NCBI GenBank assembly: GCA_017561105.1
Contig: JAFZDR010000041.1
Coordinates: 1 to 5,045 of the forward strand
From: Alistipes sp.
GTDB lineage: Bacteria > Bacteroidota > Bacteroidia > Bacteroidales > Rikenellaceae
Reading direction: 5' to 3'
DNA length: 5,045 nt
The translations under genes and the position numbers were made by a program. Shown here in pieces: positions 1 through 5,045 of this stretch. The number at the start of each line of letters is the position of its first letter. Position 1 is the stretch's first letter. The notes under the pieces are model-generated. The model did no database searches and had not been told where the DNA came from. It saw only the letters and a list, made by a program, of their open reading frames with translations.

Positions 1-1142
1 AAACCGTTTGGATCGTGATCATCCAAAGTCCAACCACCATATGCTACAGCATCCTCGAACTTGCCATCCGAAGTGATGTCGTCCTGTGTGAGGGTGTAAG
101 GTGCAACATAGCGGGTAGACTCACGCTTGCCAGGGATTGAACCTGTCCATACCAACTCGTAATCCTTGCAACGGCCATCCGGATGGTTCTTCATGTACTC
201 CCAGATACCGTAGCCGATCTTCTTCAACTCGAACTGAGCCTCGTTAGCATCGAAGATAGTATCGAAGGTGATACCCGAGCACTCAACCCACCAGAAGTTG
301 TTGTCGTGTGCACGCCAGATAATTTTATAGTTGAGCTTCTTACCAGGCTCTGTAGACTTTGGAGTAGCATAGCTGAAGTCCTCGTCAGTGAACTTGTATG
401 CCCACTCAGGAGCGCGGAATGGGTGGTGCTCGTTGGTCTTGCGCAACTGCAAGAGGATAGAGTTACCCATGGTTGCATTGGTAGCCTTCTCGTTCGAGAG
501 GAACGACTCCTTGTAGTCGTGCTTGCTCTCGGTACCACGGCGGTACTTAGCACCCGAAAGACGGAGGATACCGTCACCTGTACAATCCAAGAACAACTTA
601 CCCGAAATGGTGTACTCTGTGTAGTTGTTCGAGTTCCAGCACTTTACGGCTGCGATATTCTCACCATTCATAACTACATCGCGTACCGATGTGTTGAGCA
701 AAAGACGGATGTTTGGCTCCTCTACAACTGTCGAGTAGATAACATCGTCCCAGAGAGGGTAGCGCTGCAATGGGTTGTAGAAGAAGTTGCGGCACTGCAA
801 CTCCTCGATGATACCCGCCTCCTGGCACTGATCCTCCTTAACACCTACGATACCCATACGCATCTCGCTCGATGTGTTACCACCAAGCATTGGACGGTCC
901 TGGATGAGGATAACCTTCGAGCCGTGACGAGCTGCAGATACAGCAGCACAAACGCCCGAAAGACCACCACCACAAACTACGATTGGTGCATCCATCTCGA
1001 TCTTACGAATGATCTTGTCATTCTCGTTTGTCTGGAATGCGGTTCCAAACTCCTCGCGTGCAAGCTTAACACCAGTAATCTGGGCTGTTGCAGTTGAAAG
1101 CAATGTGGCAAAAAATGCCAAAACTGAAACGATTTTCTTCAT
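1..1142 (-). CDS. Exported FAD-dependent oxidoreductase (FAD_oxidored-type), C-terminus cut by window edge
   Basis: The frame is open from an ATG at 1142 down to position 1, giving 380 visible residues; the C-terminus lies outside the window. Residues 1-20 look like a Sec signal peptide: MKK, a hydrophobic core (VSVLAFFATLL), then a small-residue STATA|Q cleavage site. The protein is therefore probably periplasmic or otherwise exported. Residues 54-63 (IVVCGGGLSG) are a Rossmann GxGxxG FAD-binding motif, followed by a conserved IQDRPMLGGNTSSEMRM block (80-96). LFLDCTGDG (183-191) is the second dinucleotide-contacting motif, and PGKRESTRY (337-345) resembles the GKRES segment of this family. 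Together these point to the broad PF12831-like flavoprotein group, often annotated only as FAD-dependent oxidoreductase. The substrate cannot be read from the sequence. Trp/Asn-rich stretches (276-290) may belong to the substrate domain. The start is supported by the signal peptide and by a promoter about 50 nt upstream. No Shine-Dalgarno is visible; the leader is AT-rich. Every visible Glu codon is GAG. Confidence 0.88.
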   Translation of the reverse strand, partial: MKKIVSVLAFFATLLSTATAQITGVKLAREEFGTAFQTNENDKIIRKIEMDAPIVVCGGGLSGVCAAVSAARHGSKVILIQDRPMLGGNTSSEMRMGIVGVKEDQCQEAGIIEELQCRNFFYNPLQRYPLWDDVIYSTVVEEPNIRLLLNTSVRDVVMNGENIAAVKCWNSNNYTEYTISGKLFLDCTGDGILRLSGAKYRRGTESKHDYKESFLSNEKATNATMGNSILLQLRKTNEHHPFRAPEWAYKFTDEDFSYATPKSTEPGKKLNYKIIWRAHDNNFWWVECSGITFDTIFDANEAQFELKKIGYGIWEYMKNHPDGRCKDYELVWTGSIPGKRESTRYVAPYTLTQDDITSDGKFEDAVAYGGWTLDDHDPNG

Positions 1143-1191
1143 AATTATTTGATTTATCTTGTTATATTGCATGTATGCTTTATAGCCGCTG

Positions 1192-1223
1192 CAAAGGTAA
1201 CATTTTTTATTTGATTTAACAAA
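1192..1223 (-). promoter_or_regulatory. Bacteroidetes-type promoter for the FAD-dependent oxidoreductase gene
   Basis: On the minus strand, TACCTTTG (1199 to 1192, followed by C) matches the Bacteroidetes -7 consensus TAnnTTTG exactly. A perfect -33 element TTTG lies at 1223 to 1220, with a 20-bp spacer (1219-1200), inside the usual range. Transcription should start near 1185, giving an AT-rich leader of about 45 nt before the ATG at 1142. The -33 element sits inside the U-tract of the upstream glyA terminator. This is the best promoter in the window because both elements are intact. Confidence 0.8.
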
Positions 1224-1259
1224 TAAAAGAAAGGCCTATCGTATCGCTACAATAGGCCT
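1220..1259 (-). terminator. Intrinsic terminator of glyA
   Basis: About 28 nt after the glyA stop, the minus strand forms a 12-bp stem: AGGCCTAT pairs with ATAGGCCT (1259-1252 with 1239-1232), extended inward by a U-G wobble and three Watson-Crick pairs that close on a GCGA (GNRA) tetraloop at 1247-1244. A T-rich run, TTCTTTTATTTG (1231 to 1220), follows. The wobble would be a C/A mismatch in plus-strand RNA, so the hairpin is better formed in glyA-direction RNA. It separates glyA from the oxidoreductase gene downstream. Confidence 0.87.
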
Positions 1260-1287
1260 AAATAGTTGTGAATGTGGAACTCTTATT

Positions 1288-2568
1288 CTACCACGCAAAG
1301 AGAGGATAGTTTGCCATCAAAGCGTTCACATCCTTGCGGACTGCTGCGATGTTCTCCTCGTTCTCTGCATCCGAGAGTACGCGGTCGATCAACTCTGCGA
1401 TATACTCCATCTTATCCTCCTTCAAACCACGAGTTGTGATTGCAGGAGTACCGAAGCGCAATCCCGATGTCTGGAATGCCGAGCGAGAGTCGAATGGTAC
1501 CATATTCTTGTTTGTAGTGATATCTGCCGCTACGAGAGCCTTCTCTGCAACCTTACCTGTCAACTCAGGGAACTTGGTACGGAGATCTACGAGCATAAGG
1601 TGGTTGTCTGTACCGCCCGAGATAATCTTGTAGCCGCGTGCAACCAATGCTGCCGACAAAGCCTGGGCGTTGCGTACAACCTGCTGCTGATACTCCTTGT
1701 ACTCAGGGGTCAAAGCCTCGCCGAATGCTACAGCCTTAGCTGCGATAACATGCTCGAGTGGTCCGCCCTGGATACCTGGGAACACTGCCGAGTTGATAAT
1801 CTGCGACATCTTCTTCACTACGCCCTTTGGAGTAGTCAAGCCCCAAGGGTTGTCGAAATCCTTACCGAGCAAGATGATACCGCCACGAGGACCACGCAAG
1901 GTCTTGTGAGTAGTCGAAGTTACAATGTGAGCATACTTTACAGGGTTCTCGAGCAAGCCTGCTGCGATAAGACCTGCAGTGTGTGCCATATCGATCATCA
2001 AGAGAGCACCTACTTTGTCTGCAATCTCGCGCATGCGCTTGTAATCCCACTCACGCGAGTATGCCGAAGCACCACCCACGATAAGCTTTGGCTTGCACTC
2101 CAATGCCTTCTGCTCCATCTCGTCGTAATCAACGCGACCATCCTCCTCGCGTACCGAGTAGCTCACTGCATTGAAGTATGTACCCGACATATTTACTGCC
2201 GAACCGTGCGAGAGGTGACCTCCGTGTGAGAGGTTAAGGCCGAGGAATGTATCACCCGGCTTCAATACAGCGAAGAATACCGCCATATTAGCTTGTGCAC
2301 CTGAGTGTGGCTGTACATTTGCGTACTCAGCACCATAGAGCTGGCAAAGACGCTCAATAGCAAGGTTCTCAACCTTGTCTACAACCTCGCAACCACCATA
2401 GTAACGTGCAGCAGGGTAGCCCTCTGCGTACTTGTTGGTCAAAACCGAACCCATAGCCTCCATTACCTGGTCGCTAACGAAGTTCTCCGATGCGATGAGC
2501 TCGATGCCGTGAGTCTGACGGCTGCGCTCCTCAGAGATAAGACCGAAAATCTGTTCGTCTCTTTTCAT
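1288..2568 (-). CDS. glyA: Serine hydroxymethyltransferase (GlyA)
   Basis: This cytosolic PLP enzyme interconverts serine plus tetrahydrofolate with glycine plus 5,10-methylene-tetrahydrofolate, the main source of one-carbon units. The 426 residues are a full-length bacterial SHMT. Visible landmarks are [13 protein letters not shown] (47-59, substrate and subunit-interface loop), QPHSGAQAN (86-94), GGHLSHGS with the PLP-stacking His121, IDMAH with Asp193 and His196, and [13 protein letters not shown] (218-230), in which Lys222 should form the internal aldimine. [10 protein letters not shown] contains Arg371, which binds the substrate carboxylate. The segment [20 protein letters not shown] (265-284) is also typical. 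No catalytic residue appears to be lost. The ATG start at 2568 gives the usual N-terminus MKRDEQIF and has an AGGA Shine-Dalgarno 8 nt upstream. The stop is TAG. The gene has its own promoter and terminator and is divergent from fabG, so it is probably monocistronic. Confidence 0.98.
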   Translation of the reverse strand: MKRDEQIFGLISEERSRQTHGIELIASENFVSDQVMEAMGSVLTNKYAEGYPAARYYGGCEVVDKVENLAIERLCQLYGAEYANVQPHSGAQANMAVFFAVLKPGDTFLGLNLSHGGHLSHGSAVNMSGTYFNAVSYSVREEDGRVDYDEMEQKALECKPKLIVGGASAYSREWDYKRMREIADKVGALLMIDMAHTAGLIAAGLLENPVKYAHIVTSTTHKTLRGPRGGIILLGKDFDNPWGLTTPKGVVKKMSQIINSAVFPGIQGGPLEHVIAAKAVAFGEALTPEYKEYQQQVVRNAQALSAALVARGYKIISGGTDNHLMLVDLRTKFPELTGKVAEKALVAADITTNKNMVPFDSRSAFQTSGLRFGTPAITTRGLKEDKMEYIAELIDRVLSDAENEENIAAVRKDVNALMANYPLFAW

Positions 2569-2576
2569 ATTATTCG

Positions 2577-2580
2577 TCCT
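2577..2580 (-). promoter_or_regulatory. Shine-Dalgarno-like site of glyA
   Basis: AGGA on the minus strand lies 8 nt before the glyA ATG at 2568. It is worth noting because the fabG and oxidoreductase starts in this window have only A/T-rich leaders, as is common in Bacteroidetes. It supports the chosen glyA start. Confidence 0.6.
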
Positions 2581-2643
2581 TATATTGTTGTTATTGTGTT
2601 AGTTATCTTATTTTATCGCAAATGTCTAAAAACTTTTGCTCCG

Positions 2644-2651
2644 CAAAGTTA
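2644..2651 (-). promoter_or_regulatory. glyA promoter, -7 element
   Basis: TAACTTTG on the minus strand (2651 to 2644, followed by C) matches TAnnTTTG exactly. The -33 region, expected about 2671-2676, shows no good TTTG. Transcription would start near 2637, giving a 5' leader of roughly 70 nt. That leader has no obvious hairpin and is too short for a glycine or tetrahydrofolate riboswitch. The expected -33 position overlaps the -7 element of the divergent fabG promoter. Confidence 0.7.
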
Positions 2652-2673
2652 CAAGATTTTTCAGATAAAACAC

Positions 2674-2681
2674 TATCTTTG
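2674..2681 (+). promoter_or_regulatory. fabG promoter, -7 element
   Basis: TATCTTTG (followed by C) matches the Bacteroidetes -7 consensus TAnnTTTG. Transcription should start near 2688, leaving a leader of only about 20 nt before the fabG ATG at 2708. That leader is A/T-rich (AAACTTATAAACAAATTATA) with no Shine-Dalgarno. The -33 region, around 2649-2654, is a poor match (TTACAA) and falls on the glyA -7 element. Confidence 0.7.
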
Positions 2682-2707
2682 CCCGAAACTTATAAACAAA
2701 TTATAGT

Positions 2708-3451
2708 ATGAAACTACTCGAAGGAAAGGTCGCACTCATTACCGGAGCAACTCGCGGTATTGGTCGCGCTATAGCTCTTAAATTTGCCGAGAATGGCGCA
2801 AATGTAGCCTTTACATACCTATCGTCGTCGGCTGCTGCCGAGTCACTCGTTGCCGAGATTGAGGCGTTGGGTGTTCGCGCTGCGGCTTACGCATCGAATG
2901 CTGCCGATTTCGACGGTGCACACAGTGTTGTGGAGCAGGTGCTTGCCGAGTTCGGCCAGATAGATATTTTGGTGAATAATGCAGGTCAGACCAAGGACGG
3001 CTTGATGATGCGTATGAGCGAGGAGCAGTGGGATTCAATCATCAGCACCAACCTCAAATCGGCTTTCAACTTCACCCACGCGGTAACCACTCCTATGGCG
3101 CGTCGTCGCTCGGGCGTTATCGTGAATATCTCGTCGGTTGTAGGCACTAACGGCAATGCCGGACAGTGCAACTACTCTGCATCAAAGGCGGGTCTTATAG
3201 GCCTTACAATGTCCTTTGCGAAGGAGATGGGAGGTCGCGGTATTCGTTGCAATGCTATCGCTCCCGGCTTTATCACTACCGATATGACCGACAAACTAAA
3301 TGACTCTGTTAAGGAGGCAATTATCTCCTCTGTAACACTCGGTCGTATGGGTAATGTCGAGGAGATTGCAAATGTTGCACTCTTCCTCGCAAGCGATATG
3401 TCTTCGTACATTACGGGCGAGGTTATCAAGGTTACGGGCGGTATGCGATAA
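2708..3451 (+). CDS. fabG: 3-oxoacyl-[acyl-carrier-protein] reductase (FabG)
   Basis: FabG uses NADPH to reduce 3-oxoacyl-ACP to (R)-3-hydroxyacyl-ACP, the first reduction in each cycle of type II fatty acid synthesis in the cytosol. The 247 residues form one classical short-chain dehydrogenase/reductase domain. TGATRGIG (12-19) binds the dinucleotide, NNAG is at 90-93, and the catalytic tetrad is Asn115, Ser143, Tyr156 (NYSASK) and Lys160. Against E. coli FabG recalled from memory, the Ser/Tyr/Lys spacing is identical. Arg134 and Arg177 fall where E. coli has the ACP-docking Arg129 and Arg172, which favours true FabG over a generic SDR. APGFITTDMT (185-194) is the usual substrate-loop motif. 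The C-terminus ends TGGMR, slightly shorter and more basic than the common GGMYM-type end. The gene stands alone, divergent from glyA and convergent with the GH3 gene, with no acpP, fabD or fabF beside it. ATG start, no Shine-Dalgarno. Confidence 0.94.
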   Translation: MKLLEGKVALITGATRGIGRAIALKFAENGANVAFTYLSSSAAAESLVAEIEALGVRAAAYASNAADFDGAHSVVEQVLAEFGQIDILVNNAGQTKDGLMMRMSEEQWDSIISTNLKSAFNFTHAVTTPMARRRSGVIVNISSVVGTNGNAGQCNYSASKAGLIGLTMSFAKEMGGRGIRCNAIAPGFITTDMTDKLNDSVKEAIISSVTLGRMGNVEEIANVALFLASDMSSYITGEVIKVTGGMR

Positions 3452-3574
3452 AAAGCATTCTGATTGGCTCTTTTTGCACAACTCTGCGATAAGCGAGTTC
3501 CTCACATAGGTTTACTATGCTGCGGACTCGCTTTCTTGTTTAGCACAAAAATAGCTCAATTATAAGTGCTTTTT
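3450..3574. repeat. Nested imperfect palindrome behind fabG (possible REP-like element or structured 3' UTR)
   Basis: Several paired blocks are nested in order around one centre. AAAAAGCA (3450-3457) pairs with TGCTTTTT (3567-3574). ATTGGCT (3463-3469) pairs with AGCTCAAT (3553-3560), with one bulge. TTTTTG (3471-3476) pairs with CAAAAA (3546-3551). AAGCGAGT (3491-3498) pairs with ACTCGCTT (3526-3533), and CATAG (3505-3509) with CTATG (3515-3519), around a GTTTA loop. The inner hairpin (3491-3533) is the strongest part and is followed by TCTTGTTT, so it could also act as a weak fabG terminator. No open reading frame of note lies here. It could be a dispersed palindromic repeat or a transcript-stabilising 3' end; the sequence alone does not decide. 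Confidence 0.55.
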
Positions 3575-3589
3575 GTGTTTAGAAGGAAG

Positions 3590-3610
3590 CTAATGGCCAA
3601 TGGCTAATAG
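3590..3610. repeat. Degenerate 7-bp tandem repeat (three units)
   Basis: Three consecutive 7-mers, CTAATGG, CCAATGG and CTAATAG, lie between the palindrome and the bidirectional terminator. The second and third each differ from the first at one position. The tract is noncoding and too short to assign a role; it may be a remnant of a simple-sequence repeat. Confidence 0.5.
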
Positions 3611-3611
3611 C

Positions 3612-3650
3612 AAAAAAAAAGAGCAGTCAAACGACTGCTCTTCTTTTTTA
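3612..3650. terminator. Bidirectional intrinsic terminator between fabG and the GH3 gene
   Basis: A perfect 10-bp stem, AAGAGCAGTC / GACTGCTCTT (3619-3628 with 3633-3642), closes a 4-nt loop. Downstream on the plus strand is TTCTTTTTTATTT (3641-3653), which serves fabG. On the minus strand the hairpin is followed by nine T residues (3620 to 3612, the first two in the stem), which serve the GH3 gene. The GH3 stop codon (3650-3648) lies inside the plus-strand T-tract, only 5 nt before the stem. The convergent layout fits termination in both directions. Confidence 0.9.
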
Positions 3651-5045
3651 TTTAACCTCAAACTCTGCGGTGAGGAGGTCTTTATCTCGCGATGAGCCTC
3701 CGACCATCACCTTGAATGTTCCAGGTTCGACTACGCGCTCCATTTCGAGGTTGTAGTAGCGTAAGTGCTCAGGTGTGAGGGTGAATGAGATGCGCTTGCT
3801 CTCGCCAGCCTTCAACGCTACGCGCTGGAAGCCCTTCAACTCCTTCACAGGACGAGTTACAAACGAGATGCAGTCACGGATGTAGAGCTGTGCAATCTCC
3901 ACGCCCTCGCGTGCGCCTGTATTCTTAACGGTAACGCTAACATCGATATTCTCGTTTGGAGCAATCTCGCTCTTCGAGAGCTGGAGATCCGAATATTCGT
4001 AGGTTGTGTATGACAAACCGAAACCGAATGGGTAGAGCGGCTCGTTAGGAATATCCTGCAACTTGTAGCGATAGTGCGACGGCTTGTGGTTGTAGTACAT
4101 CTGTACCTGACCTGCTGTGCGTGGAATAGTCATAGAGAGCTTTGCCGAAGGGTTAACCTTGCCATAGAGAATCTCGGCAACAGCCTGACCTCCCATCATA
4201 CCAGGTTCCCAGGCATTTACGATAGCAGGAAGATTCTCGCTCTCCCAAACTACTGCCTGAGGACGACCTGCCACGATAACGAGGATTGTAGGCTTGCCAC
4301 TCGCTGCAACCTTCTTTACGAGCTCCTGCTGCAAACCGTAGAGGTGAATCTCTGCACGGTCCTGGTTCTCACCACAAGTCTTTGCACCCTTGCGTGCACG
4401 GAGGCTTGTTTCGCCCGCTACAACGATGTTCAAATCGCAGGTGCGAGCAACCTTAGCCGCCTTATCTACATTTGCCTGAGTCATCTTCTTAGGGGTCAAG
4501 CCCTGATCTACGAATACGAAGTTGGTGCTTGGTGCCACCTCGCGCAAGCCCTCGAGAATGGTTGTTACATTCTCAGGTTTCTGCGGTGCCGACCAGTCGC
4601 CCATGATGTTCTCGTCGTCGGCATTGATGCCGGTTACGAGTACGCGCTTATACTTCTTAATATCGAGTGGAAGGATGCCGTCGTTCTTCAAGAGGACAAT
4701 CGAGTTGCGTGCAGCCTCCAACGCTGTTGCGCGGTGCTCTGCGCACAAACGCACCTTGTTACCCTCCTCGATATTGCAGTATGGATTCTCGAACAATCCA
4801 AGGCGGAACTTTGCGGTGAGGATGCGACGAACAGACTCGTCGATACGGCTCTCAGGAATACGACCCTCGCGTACCAACTCTGCAACCTCCTCGTTCCAAT
4901 GGATGCCGTGCATGTGCATATCCATACCCGCCATAATTGACTGATAGTAAGCTTCCTTGCGGTTCTCGGCAGTGCGGTGGAGTGTGTGAATACGCTCGAT
5001 ATCCATCCAGTCGCTCACTACAAAACCTGTGAAGCCATACTCGCC
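3648..5045 (-). CDS. Glycoside hydrolase family 3 (beta-glucosidase/beta-xylosidase-like), N-terminus cut by window edge
   Basis: The frame is open from the window edge to a TAA at 3650-3648, giving 465 visible residues. A GTG at 5018 is internal, not a start, because the nine codons before it complete the GH3 signature GEYGFTGFVVSDW. In this family Asp12 of the visible part would be the catalytic nucleophile of a retaining glycosidase. The end of the TIM barrel follows (AGMDMHMHG, 39-47; RIPESRIDESVRRIL, 62-76). Next comes the alpha/beta-sandwich domain, with NSIVLLKNDGILPL (114-127) and GENQDRAEIHLYG (225-237), whose Glu226 is the likely acid/base by analogy with GEGYDR-type GH3 enzymes. 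YPFGFGLSYTTYEYSDL (338-354) leads into a fibronectin-III-like domain (about 355-465) with VKNTGAREGVEIAQLYIRD. The missing N-terminus hides any signal peptide; relatives are usually exported. Such enzymes trim terminal beta-linked glucose or xylose, but the specificity is not readable here. The gene ends at a shared terminator with fabG. Confidence 0.93.
   Translation of the reverse strand, partial: GEYGFTGFVVSDWMDIERIHTLHRTAENRKEAYYQSIMAGMDMHMHGIHWNEEVAELVREGRIPESRIDESVRRILTAKFRLGLFENPYCNIEEGNKVRLCAEHRATALEAARNSIVLLKNDGILPLDIKKYKRVLVTGINADDENIMGDWSAPQKPENVTTILEGLREVAPSTNFVFVDQGLTPKKMTQANVDKAAKVARTCDLNIVVAGETSLRARKGAKTCGENQDRAEIHLYGLQQELVKKVAASGKPTILVIVAGRPQAVVWESENLPAIVNAWEPGMMGGQAVAEILYGKVNPSAKLSMTIPRTAGQVQMYYNHKPSHYRYKLQDIPNEPLYPFGFGLSYTTYEYSDLQLSKSEIAPNENIDVSVTVKNTGAREGVEIAQLYIRDCISFVTRPVKELKGFQRVALKAGESKRISFTLTPEHLRYYNLEMERVVEPGTFKVMVGGSSRDKDLLTAEFEVK

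Noticed and set aside
183..1097. 304-codon open frame on the plus strand, antisense to the oxidoreductase gene
   Set aside because: The minus-strand frame has a signal peptide and clear FAD motifs. The antisense frame has no recognisable domain and exists because the GAG/AAG-rich coding strand produces few stops on its complement.
1600..2229. 209-codon open frame on the plus strand, antisense to glyA
   Set aside because: It lies wholly inside conserved glyA codons and shows no domain of its own.
2619..2626. Second, downstream glyA promoter (GACATTTG on the minus strand)
   Set aside because: It lacks the TA of the -7 consensus, and the only TTTG upstream is at 17 bp, shorter than usual. TAACTTTG at 2651-2644 is the better candidate.
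2569..2640. Glycine or tetrahydrofolate riboswitch in the glyA leader
   Set aside because: The leader is only about 70 nt, A/T-rich and without paired segments or aptamer-like conserved blocks.
2305..2706. 133-codon plus-strand frame reaching up to the fabG start
   Set aside because: Most of it is antisense to the glyA 5' end and the rest runs through both promoters. No promoter for it is seen.
3546..3553. TATTTTTG on the minus strand as a -7 element for an antisense RNA into fabG
   Set aside because: It matches TAnnTTTG only within an A/T run, has no -33 TTTG at a proper distance, and is already part of the palindrome.
4074..4940. 288-codon open frame on the plus strand, antisense to the GH3 gene
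   Set aside because: The sense strand is an unambiguous GH3 protein. The antisense product is Cys/Leu-rich without any motif, and no promoter precedes it.
5016..5018. GTG as the start codon of the GH3 gene
   Set aside because: The frame stays open to the window edge, and the preceding codons encode GEYGFTGFV, the conserved lead-in to the catalytic VSDW. The true start lies beyond 5045.

Overview
The window looks like ordinary chromosomal DNA from an anaerobic gut-type member of the Bacteroidales. All three visible intergenic promoters match the Bacteroidetes -7 consensus TAnnTTTG, each followed by C. Two of the three starts that can be seen lack a clear Shine-Dalgarno sequence. GlyA and FabG read like Bacteroidales orthologues. 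Glu is written almost only as GAG. A Rikenellaceae/Alistipes-like source would fit, but the genus is a guess.

Layout, left to right. (1) Positions 1-1142, minus strand: the N-terminal 380 codons of an exported FAD-dependent oxidoreductase, cut by the left edge. (2) Positions 1143-1287: a compact intergenic region holding the glyA terminator and, overlapping its U-tract, the promoter of the oxidoreductase gene. (3) Positions 1288-2568, minus strand: complete glyA, serine hydroxymethyltransferase. (4) Positions 2569-2707: a divergent regulatory region with back-to-back promoters for glyA and fabG only 22 bp apart. (5) Positions 2708-3451, plus strand: complete fabG, 3-oxoacyl-ACP reductase. (6) Positions 3452-3647: a gene-free gap holding a nested imperfect palindrome of about 125 nt, a three-unit 7-bp repeat and a bidirectional terminator. 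(7) Positions 3648-5045, minus strand: the C-terminal 465 codons of a glycoside hydrolase family 3 enzyme, cut by the right edge.

The genes do not form one operon. glyA (one-carbon and glycine metabolism) and fabG (fatty acid elongation) are divergently transcribed housekeeping genes. The secreted flavoprotein has its own promoter, and the GH3 gene converges on fabG. The GH3 enzyme and perhaps the oxidoreductase fit a glycan-degrading lifestyle, but nothing here links them to each other. No tRNA, rRNA, CRISPR array, insertion sequence or phage gene is visible, and I see no convincing new biological system. The most interesting structures are the interlocked glyA/fabG promoters and the palindrome behind fabG.
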